Below, in pieces: positions 25,529 to 33,724 of a stretch of DNA of 64,000 nt. A program made the translations under genes and the position numbers. Within the stretch, counting starts at the first letter, position 1; each line of letters opens with the position of its first letter. The DNA lies in NCBI RefSeq assembly GCF_030848475.1, contig NZ_JAVDDS010000004.1, forward strand, positions 62,001-126,000. Reading direction: 5' to 3'. This DNA is from Herbivorax alkaliphila (GTDB taxonomy: Bacteria; Bacillota; Clostridia; Acetivibrionales; Acetivibrionaceae). The notes under the pieces are model-generated. The model ran no database searches. It worked only from the letters and a program-made list of their open reading frames with translations, and was not told where the DNA came from.

Positions 25529-25562
25529 ATACAGAACTGACGCCACGCAGTTCTGTATCCTT
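25529..25562 (+). terminator. Hairpin after the major pilin gene
   Basis: ATACAGAACTG pairs perfectly with CAGTTCTGTAT around CGCCACGC, with only a weak T stretch afterwards. It may terminate part of the transcripts or protect the pilin mRNA 3' end before pilD. Confidence 0.65.
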
Positions 25563-25694
25563 TAAATAGCCCCCATATTACTAATTTTAAAAATTAATAT
25601 AAAAAGACTTTTAATTTGTGAAAAATTTATATATAATTAATATGTAATTATATATAGGTTAATATAAAAAATACTAAAGAAAAGGATAAATAAT

Positions 25695-26513
25695 ATGCCA
25701 GTTGATATAATGGATATTTTTGCGTATACATATGTTATTTTAATAGGTCTTTTGATTGGGTCATTTCTAAATGTTTGTATTTGTAGAATACCTGAGGGAG
25801 AATCAATAGTAAAACCTTCTTCCCACTGTGTGAAATGTGGACATAAATTAAAGTGGTTTGAACTTGTACCAGTCTTTAGTTATTTGTTTTTAAGAGGAAA
25901 ATGTAGAAAATGTGATGTAAAGATTTCACCAAGATATGCTTTGGTTGAAATGCTTACAGCGATTGTTTTTGTAATACTATTTTTTCAATATGGCATATCT
26001 GCCATATCGGATTTTGTTGCCTCAGCATTTTTAATGTCAATAATGATTGTTGTGTTTTTCATTGATCTTAAATATATGATAATTCCCGATGGACTTGTAA
26101 TAACTGGTTTAATTGGTGGAGTGGTAACAGGTATATATAATGCATTTAATCCATTGGAGATATATGGAGATGACAGGTGGTGGAATCCACTTTTAGGTGC
26201 TGTCATTGGTTTTGGAATGTTGCTTCTTATAGCTGTATTAGGGTATCTTGTATATGGTACTGAGGATGCAATGGGAGGCGGAGACGTGAAAATCTTTGCA
26301 CCTATAGGTTTGTTTCTTGGGTGGAAAATGACGATAGTGGCACTTTTTATTTCTGTTGTTCTTGCAGGAGTGATTGGATTAATTTTAATTCTTACAGGAA
26401 TTAGGGATAGGAAAAGTGGTATACCCTTTGGTCCTTTTATTGTCATAGGAACTTTTTTAACATATTTATTTGGCTGGGATTTATTAAATTGGTATATTGG
26501 AAGGCTTTTTTGA
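25695..26513 (+). CDS. pilD: Prepilin leader peptidase / N-methyltransferase
   Basis: Membrane aspartyl protease that removes prepilin leaders and methylates the new N-terminus. 272 residues, about seven or eight helices. The N-terminal domain has GSFLNVCICRIP and two CxxC zinc pairs (CVKC and CRKC), which mark the methylase part. The catalytic aspartates are in FFIDLKYMIIPDG and in the GGGDVK motif. It serves the pilin and the minor prepilins encoded around it. Confidence 0.95.
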   Translation: MPVDIMDIFAYTYVILIGLLIGSFLNVCICRIPEGESIVKPSSHCVKCGHKLKWFELVPVFSYLFLRGKCRKCDVKISPRYALVEMLTAIVFVILFFQYGISAISDFVASAFLMSIMIVVFFIDLKYMIIPDGLVITGLIGGVVTGIYNAFNPLEIYGDDRWWNPLLGAVIGFGMLLLIAVLGYLVYGTEDAMGGGDVKIFAPIGLFLGWKMTIVALFISVVLAGVIGLILILTGIRDRKSGIPFGPFIVIGTFLTYLFGWDLLNWYIGRLF

Positions 26514-26641
26514 TTTGTTAGATTCATGATATAATGATGTGTAAAGTACTTTTTTCTAATATTAACGTTTCTTTTTTCCGATACTTACTCTAGGAAGATG
26601 TAAATTTAATTTTAAAAAATAAATAAAGGGATGGTGTTATA

Positions 26642-26908
26642 ATGCCACAGGTAAAGAATTATATGGAGGAAGTGGTTTTTTTAGTGATGAAAGAGATTTC
26701 AGAAGATATAAATGTTTGCACTTGTGAAAAATGCTCATTAGACATTTTAGCAATAGCATTAAATGATTTGCCTCCTAAATATATAGTAAGTGAAAAAGGT
26801 GAATTGTATTCTAAGATAAATGCATTAAAACAACAATTTGAAGTTGATGTTATAGCTGCATTGACAAAAGCTGCTATTTTGGTAAAAAGAAATCCAAGAC
26901 ATGAATAA
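26642..26908 (+). CDS. ComFB-family protein
   Basis: 88 residues related to Bacillus late-competence protein ComFB, including the family's Cys pair (CTCEKCSLDILAIALNDLPPKYIVSEKGE). The molecular role of the Bacillus protein is not settled; cyanobacterial ComFB homologues have been reported as c-di-nucleotide receptors. Here it is embedded between pilD and pilM in the pilus operon, which supports a role tied to pili or DNA uptake. The GGGATGGTG ribosome-binding site precedes the ATG. Confidence 0.85.
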   Translation: MPQVKNYMEEVVFLVMKEISEDINVCTCEKCSLDILAIALNDLPPKYIVSEKGELYSKINALKQQFEVDVIAALTKAAILVKRNPRHE

Positions 26909-26941
26909 TTACATTTATAAAGGCAGGTGTATTAGATTCCA

Positions 26942-28012
26942 ATGAATAAAAAAATAATTTCTATCGATATTGGAAGCAATAAAATTAAATTGGTCTATGG
27001 ATATGTTCGTAAAAACAAATTGATTGTTAAAGAATATGCTATTGCAGATACACCTGAAGATTCTATAGAAGATGGGAAATTACTAGATATTTATAGTTTG
27101 GTAGATGTGATAAAAAACAGCTTAATTAAAAAAAACAAAATCAGGTGCAAAAACTTAGGGCTTATTATTAAGGGAACTGGGGTGATTGTAAGGGAAATAC
27201 AGATACCAAAATCCACAGAAGACGAGATTGAAAAAATGTTGGAATTTGAAGTTGAACAGTATTTTCCCATAGGTTTAGAAAACTACGTTTTAGATTATAG
27301 AATTATTGATGAAATAGAAAATATAGAAGGCATTCTCCAAAGAGTTTTAATTGTTGCGGTACCCAATAATCAAGTTGATGAATACATGAAGATACATTCT
27401 ATGCTAAAGATGGAAATTGAAGCTATTGATATACCAGCAAATGTTATATATAAGATTTTGTTAGACAGGATCAAACTTGAAAAACATCCAAAAGAATATG
27501 CTGTTTTAGACATTGGAGCAAAAACCACAGGGGTCTATATCTTTTCAGAAGGAAAATTAAAATTTAACCGTATACTTTTAAGAGGCAGTAGATATGTTGA
27601 TGAAAGCATCTCAAATCATTTTAGTGTAGATTTTAAAAAAGGAGAAGAATTAAAAATAAGTGCTAAAAATTTAGATGAAGAAACTGAGACAGGATATTTA
27701 GAAAGTGAAAAATCAGCAATTAGCAGTGTGATTAAAAGTGCAATGGAGGATATATTAAATGATGTAAATAGATTTTTTGATTTTTACAATTCAAGAAGGG
27801 CAACAAATAAATTAAGAAAAATATACATTTGTGGTGGTGGAAGCAAAATTAAAAATCTTGATAAATTTATAAGTATGTACTTTAACTTGCCTACAGAAAA
27901 CTTAGTGCCTGATGAAAATATAATTTATGAAGGCAAAAAAGATTTTGAAACATTTAAAAAAGATTTCCCGTTTCTTGTAAGTAGCATTGGAGCAATAATT
28001 AGAAACAGATAA
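26942..28012 (+). CDS. pilM: Type IV pilus assembly protein PilM (actin-like ATPase)
   Basis: Cytoplasmic actin-fold protein of the pilus alignment complex that binds the N-terminus of PilN and the motors. 356 residues with the actin-family phosphate loops: SIDIGSNKIKLVYG at the start, VLDIGAKTTGVYI in the middle, and ICGGGSKIKNLDKFI. It is followed by pilN and pilO, separated from them by a minor prepilin gene. Confidence 0.92.
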   Translation: MNKKIISIDIGSNKIKLVYGYVRKNKLIVKEYAIADTPEDSIEDGKLLDIYSLVDVIKNSLIKKNKIRCKNLGLIIKGTGVIVREIQIPKSTEDEIEKMLEFEVEQYFPIGLENYVLDYRIIDEIENIEGILQRVLIVAVPNNQVDEYMKIHSMLKMEIEAIDIPANVIYKILLDRIKLEKHPKEYAVLDIGAKTTGVYIFSEGKLKFNRILLRGSRYVDESISNHFSVDFKKGEELKISAKNLDEETETGYLESEKSAISSVIKSAMEDILNDVNRFFDFYNSRRATNKLRKIYICGGGSKIKNLDKFISMYFNLPTENLVPDENIIYEGKKDFETFKKDFPFLVSSIGAIIRNR

Positions 28013-28029
28013 GATAAAGAGGGGATGAT

Positions 28030-28524
28030 ATGAATATAAAAGGTAATAAAGGTATAACACTTACAGAATTAATGATGACTATTGCCCTTTTAGGCATAAT
28101 AATTCCATCTGTATCTTTGGTTTTATACATTGGGTATAAAAGTTATTATGTTGAAAAGGATACTATGCAGGCACAGCAACATGCAAAAGAAATTATGGAC
28201 ATGATAGTTACAGATTTGAGAAGATATGACAATATCAATACATATATAAATGAAATAGAAAAAAAGCTTGTTATTAAAGAGGAAGAAAATGAAGAGCTGA
28301 TATATACTTATTCTAAAGAATCTAAAAATATATATAGAAATAATGAACCAATTATAGAATATGGTAAAGAAATAAAAATAACCAATTTTAAAGTAGAGGA
28401 AATTGATTCTGAAGATTTTGATAACAATTTATTTAGTATAGGTATTTTTGTAAAAGCTGAAAGGACAGAAGAGATAAAATTAGAGACTTTATACAGAAGA
28501 AGAGTGAAAGTCTTGTCAGAATAG
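28030..28524 (+). CDS. Minor prepilin (PilW/GspJ-like)
   Basis: 164 residues. Short leader KGNKG followed by ITLTELMMTIALLGIIIPSV gives a class III cleavage site with Glu5 in place. The rest is a soluble domain of about 130 residues with alternating beta strands (YTYSKESKNIYRNNEPIIEYG) reminiscent of GspJ/PilW minor pilins that prime pilus assembly. The subtype is tentative. It sits between pilM and pilN; GAGGGGATG precedes the ATG. Confidence 0.8.
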   Translation: MNIKGNKGITLTELMMTIALLGIIIPSVSLVLYIGYKSYYVEKDTMQAQQHAKEIMDMIVTDLRRYDNINTYINEIEKKLVIKEEENEELIYTYSKESKNIYRNNEPIIEYGKEIKITNFKVEEIDSEDFDNNLFSIGIFVKAERTEEIKLETLYRRRVKVLSE

Positions 28525-28547
28525 ATACATTAAGGTGGTAATGTACA

Positions 28548-29117
28548 TTGAAAGACATAAACTTAGTACCTAAAAGTTATATTCAAAAAAAGAAAAGAAA
28601 ATCAGAAATTATACAATTTAGTATAATTGGTGTTATCATTGTTAGTATTTTTTTGGTGCATATTTTTATACCTGTGCTTACAAAGAGAAATTTAAATAAT
28701 AGAATAGAAATTTTGAAAACTCAGATAAATGAAATGAATACATATATAGAAATAAAAGAGGAATATAAGATAATAGAGTCCATGTACAATCAAAGAAAAG
28801 CTACTGCAGAGAATTTATCATCAGTGGGACTGGATTCTCTTAAAATAATCGAAAGAATTGAAGAGAGTGTTCCAGAAGAACTATTTATTATAAGTTTTTC
28901 CATAGACAATATTTCCAGTAAAGAAAAAGTTGTTTCTTTACTGGGTGTATGTGAAAGTTATGATGATATTGCTTCATTTGCAAATTATTTAAAAAAGCAT
29001 AAGTCTTTTTCAGATGTTTACATTTTAAACGTGGACAATAGTGGAAGCTATGGTGAGGAAAAAGGATATACTTTTGATTTAAATATACATATTTCCTCAG
29101 ATATAAATAACAGGTGA
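28548..29117 (+). CDS. pilN: Type IV pilus alignment protein PilN
   Basis: 189 residues. A short cytoplasmic N-terminus KDINLVPKSYIQKKK contains the conserved INLxP motif that binds PilM. One membrane helix (about 24-46) and a coiled-coil plus ferredoxin-like periplasm-side domain follow. The start is TTG behind AAGGTGG. With PilM and PilO it forms the alignment subcomplex; in a Gram-positive cell there is no outer-membrane secretin to connect to. Confidence 0.9.
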   Translation: MKDINLVPKSYIQKKKRKSEIIQFSIIGVIIVSIFLVHIFIPVLTKRNLNNRIEILKTQINEMNTYIEIKEEYKIIESMYNQRKATAENLSSVGLDSLKIIERIEESVPEELFIISFSIDNISSKEKVVSLLGVCESYDDIASFANYLKKHKSFSDVYILNVDNSGSYGEEKGYTFDLNIHISSDINNR

Positions 29118-29165
29118 CAAAAACTAGGTTTTAAGTAGTGAATATAAAAAGTAGGAAGTGATAGG

Positions 29166-30401
29166 ATGAATAAGCTATTAAAAAATAAAAAAATAGTTGT
29201 ATTAATAGTTTTTGTAATGGTTTTTGCATTCTATTATATAGGTGTGTATAGAAAACAAATGCTTGAAATTGAATTACTAAGAGATACTATTTCTACTTAT
29301 GATGAAATTTCTAAATCCAATCAAGATGTGGCAAAAAGAGCAAAAAATATTGACGGGGAACTAAAAATAATAAATGAAAAAATGGAGAAAATAAGAAAAA
29401 TATTCCCTCCTAAAATAATACAAGATGAACTGCTCATAATGGTAAAAAACACTGCGAATGATTCTGGAATGACAATTGATAGAATTAGATTTTTTGAAAT
29501 AGAAATGGCTGAGAAAATAGAGGAATCTAATTTTAAAAATGAACTTAGCAAAAACACAATACAGAGTGAGAATATGTTAAATGCTTTAGAAGATATGGGA
29601 TTTAGTTTTAATGCGATGGATTTAGAAAGAGAAATTCCTGATGGATATGGATTTTTATTAAGGGTAAATATATCAGCAATTGGAACTAATTCTAACATTA
29701 AAAACTTTTTAAGTAATGTTAATGAAATAAAAAACAAAATAGTTGTTGAAGAATTGAAAATCGATGCTGTTGATGGAGAAAAGCTTACATGTAATTTTAA
29801 CCTTTTGTTTTATGGAATTATGGACAAAAAGGCAGCTGAAAAAAGAAGTTACATGGACTTGTCATGGACACCTAAAAGACCTTCTAACAGGGATAACATT
29901 TTTATAATTGATGACAATTTAGATGTGGAAAATAATATTCAAACTAGGGAATATGAGGTTGATAAGTATGATTTTACAATGAAAGTTAATCCCTACGGCG
30001 AAAATATGAGCCCTCCTACTGTGTCACTTGTTTTAAAGAATTTAGAAACAGGATATGGAGGAATACCTGTTGTTTATGGAGACAGCATAGACAAGGAAAG
30101 GATTTATATTTATATTGAAGAAAAAGATGGACAATATCTTTCTAGGTTTAAAACTGAGTTGGATTCTTTCCCATCGGGGGAAAGTGGAGAGCTGGCTGTT
30201 TTTGAACCTGAAGGTGATAGATTAAATATGCTTATAAATTCAACAAGAAGAATTTCTGAAGAAGATCATTCTAAGGTAAATGTTAGTATAGAGAATAATA
30301 CAGATAAAGATTTTATTATAGAAGTTATAAATGATGATAAAAACAGACCAAGGGTTATAATAAATGAGATTACAGATAATGTAATCATCAATAAACATTA
30401 A
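29166..30401 (+). CDS. pilO: Type IV pilus alignment protein PilO with C-terminal extension
   Basis: 411 residues, about twice the usual PilO length. The first 220 or so match PilO: one membrane helix (about 10-27), a coiled coil, then an alpha/beta domain with SAIGTNSNIKNFLSNVNEIKNKIVVEELK. Beyond that lies an extra domain of about 185 residues with many acidic and beta-prone stretches (for example TMKVNPYGENMSPPTVSLVL and RVIINEITDNVI) that I cannot assign to a family. In Gram-positive pili this part would face the cell wall; it may stand in for PilP. Confidence 0.85.
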   Translation: MNKLLKNKKIVVLIVFVMVFAFYYIGVYRKQMLEIELLRDTISTYDEISKSNQDVAKRAKNIDGELKIINEKMEKIRKIFPPKIIQDELLIMVKNTANDSGMTIDRIRFFEIEMAEKIEESNFKNELSKNTIQSENMLNALEDMGFSFNAMDLEREIPDGYGFLLRVNISAIGTNSNIKNFLSNVNEIKNKIVVEELKIDAVDGEKLTCNFNLLFYGIMDKKAAEKRSYMDLSWTPKRPSNRDNIFIIDDNLDVENNIQTREYEVDKYDFTMKVNPYGENMSPPTVSLVLKNLETGYGGIPVVYGDSIDKERIYIYIEEKDGQYLSRFKTELDSFPSGESGELAVFEPEGDRLNMLINSTRRISEEDHSKVNVSIENNTDKDFIIEVINDDKNRPRVIINEITDNVIINKH

Positions 30402-30452
30402 AACATAGGGTTATATATATGCTTTAGGAATTTAAAAATTTAGGTGATATGA

Positions 30453-31361
30453 ATGAAGATTATATTTTTAAAGTTTTTCTATAAATTAGAAAAACAAAAA
30501 GTCGTGAGGTGTGTATGCTTTTTTACTAAAAAAATAAAAAGTAAAAAAGCTGTAACGCTTATTGAACTAATAATTGCCTTATCTATTCTTGCTATTGTTG
30601 CCGCTCCTTTTTTGATGACATTTTTGTCTTCAACTAGAAATAATGCTTTTTCCAGAGAAGTTATAGATTCAACAGTTTTAGCTCAGAAAGTTATGGAAGA
30701 AATAAAATCTAGACCATTATTTTTGAGTCAACAAGCATATAGTGATAATCAAACAGCGGAATATAAGGAATATGACATTTATGAGGATTACAAGATAAAG
30801 TATAAAATTGTGATGAAAGAAGGAGGATTGTTAGAAGATAATCAGGAATATGAATTTTTGTCTATTGAAGAAAAAGAATTTGATATTATTTTTATTATTG
30901 ATTCAGGAAATTTAATATTAAACCATGAAGAGAATTTTAATCTTTACGATGGCGATCCGTTAGAATTTTTTTTAGAAATCAGTGAAGAACAGAGCATTTT
31001 TTCCTATGAATTTTTTGATATAGATGAAACTATATATTACTCCCAGAATGTTAATACTGAAATAATGACAAGACCTTTGAGAATAAAAGTACATTATGTT
31101 AATTACAGTGTAGACTTATTTAGGTTAAATGTCGATATAGATAATATAGGAGATAATAATCAGGTTAAATTTTATGTATTAGATGACATAAATAACATGT
31201 TTTTAGTTAATAATTCAGGAAAAAAATCTTTTTATAAATTTAACAGAATTTCCAGCCAACATGTAGAATACACTAACGTTCTTTACAAAATAAATCTAAT
31301 TGTAGAAAAGGATAATGAAATGATAAACCAGCTTGAATCTTATGTAAAAAAGAACAGGTGA
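30453..31361 (+). CDS. Minor prepilin with an unusual leader (PilV/GspI-like)
   Basis: 302 residues. A long basic leader of about 34 residues ends KSKKA, then VTLIELIIALSILAIVAAPF, so the residue before the cleavage site is Ala rather than the near-invariant Gly; Glu5 is conserved. Downstream comes VIDSTVLAQKVMEEIKSRP, a typical start of the alpha-helical spine of PilV/GspI types, then a large acidic, aromatic domain. The ATG at 30453 lies behind TAGGTGATATGA; a start further downstream would shorten the leader but not change the cleavage site. Confidence 0.78.
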   Translation: MKIIFLKFFYKLEKQKVVRCVCFFTKKIKSKKAVTLIELIIALSILAIVAAPFLMTFLSSTRNNAFSREVIDSTVLAQKVMEEIKSRPLFLSQQAYSDNQTAEYKEYDIYEDYKIKYKIVMKEGGLLEDNQEYEFLSIEEKEFDIIFIIDSGNLILNHEENFNLYDGDPLEFFLEISEEQSIFSYEFFDIDETIYYSQNVNTEIMTRPLRIKVHYVNYSVDLFRLNVDIDNIGDNNQVKFYVLDDINNMFLVNNSGKKSFYKFNRISSQHVEYTNVLYKINLIVEKDNEMINQLESYVKKNR

Positions 31362-31365
31362 TTTT

Positions 31366-33708
31366 ATGTTTAAAAAGCTTTTAAAGTCAAATAAAGGATC
31401 AGCACTTGGGATTGCTTTGCTTATAGTAATAATGATGTCTCTTATGGGCATTTCTCTTATGACTTTATCTTTAAGTTCTCTAGAGATGAGCAGTTTTTAC
31501 AGTGATTTAAACAAAGCTTATTTTTTAGCAGAAACAGGAGCTGAATTGGCTGCAAAAAACATAGATCAAAAGGTAGGAGAAATACAAGAGAATGCACGTA
31601 AAGAGGCTTCTTCTAAAATACAAAATATGTTAAAAGAAAACCCAGCACAATTTAGGGAATATGATGGTTCGATAAGCACAGAAGAAGTCGAAACTTATAA
31701 AGAATCAAAGTTAGAAAAGGAATTTAAAAGTTTATATTATGATTTATTATATGAGAGCTTTCAAAATGAATTTTCTAATATAAATACCCTTGAGTATATG
31801 AAGTCACTTATAAATACACAAGAAGATGACGGTACAAATGCTTATAGGTATATGGAAAGTGAAATGGAGAAAATTGTGTTAAAAGAAGCTCTATATGATT
31901 ATGAAAAACATACTATAACTTTAGGTGTATTAGGAGAGTACAATGAGTACAATAAAAAAATAGAGGCGATATTTGACTTGATTCCCGAGCCAGATGCAGC
32001 TTTATATCAACCTGTTGAAAAGTCAAAAGTTAGAAATCCTGTAAGACATGAAATTTTAAAAAAAGCTGTTGTTGCAGAAAAAAATATGATTGTATCTGGA
32101 GGAGATGTGAACATATCAGGAGATGTTTTGGCCTTTGGAACAGTTCCGGTTATTGATAAAACCGTACCTCCTAATAATATGCAGGAAGACTATGACGCCC
32201 CATGGTACAAATATGGAGGTGTTATGGTGGGGATGTGTCGTGATACAGCACTTAGAAGTGATGAATTTGGATTTGACGAAGATAAAACAGGTCTTTTTTC
32301 AAGAGGTTCTCTTACAGTTGATGGAGATGTATCAACTATGAGTTATATTCAGGCTCTTTATAGTACTAGTATACATCCTTCAAACATCTCAATTACAGGT
32401 GACAGCTATGCAAGGTCAATAAGGTCACAGGTATATGCAAATTACTCAAATTTCAACTTTAATAATGTGTATGCACTTGAAAATCTGCAAATAGATTCTA
32501 ACAAAAGTGTGGTTGATGTTAACGGAAAGTATAAGGGAATTGTGGACTCATGGTATGCCATTGATGGAAGTGGGGAATGGGAAGCTCCTACATATGAAGA
32601 AATTCCCAAAAGGACAAGCAGTGTTGTGGTAAATGGCGACTCAATTATAAATTTTAAAGATGAAATTTTTATAGGAGGAAGCACATATTTGGGAAATTAT
32701 TTAGATGAAAATGAAAATCCGTATATGACAGGAATATCAGCATTAAAATCAACAAGAAGGATTGAAAGTGCATATATGAAAGATGACATATCAAATCCTG
32801 ATAACAATATATTCTGGTATGAAGATGGACAGTATGTAGAGACTTTACCCCAAGCTTCGTTTAAGACATATAACAGAAATGAGGATTCTTTTTTGATGAT
32901 GGATGGTACAGAAGATAATCCAGGTTCTTTTAATTTGATAAACAGGGGAATGCACTTTAAAGGAATATGGGAAAACTTATGGAAAGTTGATGATATTTTT
33001 TCTCTTAACATAAACCCATTTAATATTAATATTGAGGAAAATGCCATTACAGAGGATGGTAGAATACGTGGCTATTCAAATGGTGCAATTATTGCAAATG
33101 GAAGAGTTTATGATATTCATGAGTTTGAACAGGTACATGATCCTGTAAATTTTCATTTAAATGTTCAAAAGCCTGGAATTGAAGCATATTACAAAAAAAT
33201 ACAAGGACTTTTAAGTGAAGAATTAGATCTTTCTGCACCAAGGCTTAATTTTCCAGCACCAACAAAATTTATAGAAGACTATGTAGATGAAAGATTTGTT
33301 GGCACAAATAGAATAGTGCCTGAAGAAATGTATATTCCCCTTGATTTAAATGGTGGATTTGTCTATTATGGAAAGTCTGATGTAGATATACATAGAATAG
33401 ATGAAAATTGGTATATTGGAGAGGAGCAAATGCCTGTTAATAGAGGTATTATATTTGTTGAAGGAAATGTGTATATAGAAAGTGGTTTTGAATTTACAGG
33501 AGTTATAATGACATCTGAAAATATTGTTTTTCTGGGAGATTCAAATATAACATATGATGAAAGTTTAGTAGAGCAACTTCTTAGTACGGATGTAAATATA
33601 AATGGATTTTTTACTCAGTTAACCTATGATATTCCCTATGAAACCCTTGAAAGTCAAAGAACATCTACTAAAAATATCAGCATAATCAGTATAAGAGAAG
33701 TAGAATAA
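31366..33708 (+). CDS. PilX/GspK-like large minor pilin
   Basis: 780 residues. The leader NKG is followed by SALGIALLIVIMMSLMGISL, a PilX_N-type helix in which Glu5 is replaced by Ile, as in tip pseudopilins such as GspK. The helix continues as LNKAYFLAETGAELAAKNI, the standard PilX/GspK pattern. A very long soluble region follows, rich in Gly/Asn/Asp beta segments such as GGDVNISGDVLAFG and VDGDVSTMS, and ending with a GNVYIESGFEFTGVIMTSE stretch that resembles a right-handed beta-helix. It starts 4 bases after the previous gene. It is likely to be at or near the pilus tip. Confidence 0.82.
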   Translation: MFKKLLKSNKGSALGIALLIVIMMSLMGISLMTLSLSSLEMSSFYSDLNKAYFLAETGAELAAKNIDQKVGEIQENARKEASSKIQNMLKENPAQFREYDGSISTEEVETYKESKLEKEFKSLYYDLLYESFQNEFSNINTLEYMKSLINTQEDDGTNAYRYMESEMEKIVLKEALYDYEKHTITLGVLGEYNEYNKKIEAIFDLIPEPDAALYQPVEKSKVRNPVRHEILKKAVVAEKNMIVSGGDVNISGDVLAFGTVPVIDKTVPPNNMQEDYDAPWYKYGGVMVGMCRDTALRSDEFGFDEDKTGLFSRGSLTVDGDVSTMSYIQALYSTSIHPSNISITGDSYARSIRSQVYANYSNFNFNNVYALENLQIDSNKSVVDVNGKYKGIVDSWYAIDGSGEWEAPTYEEIPKRTSSVVVNGDSIINFKDEIFIGGSTYLGNYLDENENPYMTGISALKSTRRIESAYMKDDISNPDNNIFWYEDGQYVETLPQASFKTYNRNEDSFLMMDGTEDNPGSFNLINRGMHFKGIWENLWKVDDIFSLNINPFNINIEENAITEDGRIRGYSNGAIIANGRVYDIHEFEQVHDPVNFHLNVQKPGIEAYYKKIQGLLSEELDLSAPRLNFPAPTKFIEDYVDERFVGTNRIVPEEMYIPLDLNGGFVYYGKSDVDIHRIDENWYIGEEQMPVNRGIIFVEGNVYIESGFEFTGVIMTSENIVFLGDSNITYDESLVEQLLSTDVNINGFFTQLTYDIPYETLESQRTSTKNISIISIREVE

Positions 33709-33724
33709 GAGGGAGGATTTAGTA

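Noticed and set aside
25985-26527. 180-codon open frame opposite pilD
   Set aside because: Antisense of a membrane-protein gene; proline/isoleucine-rich translation and no recognisable domain.
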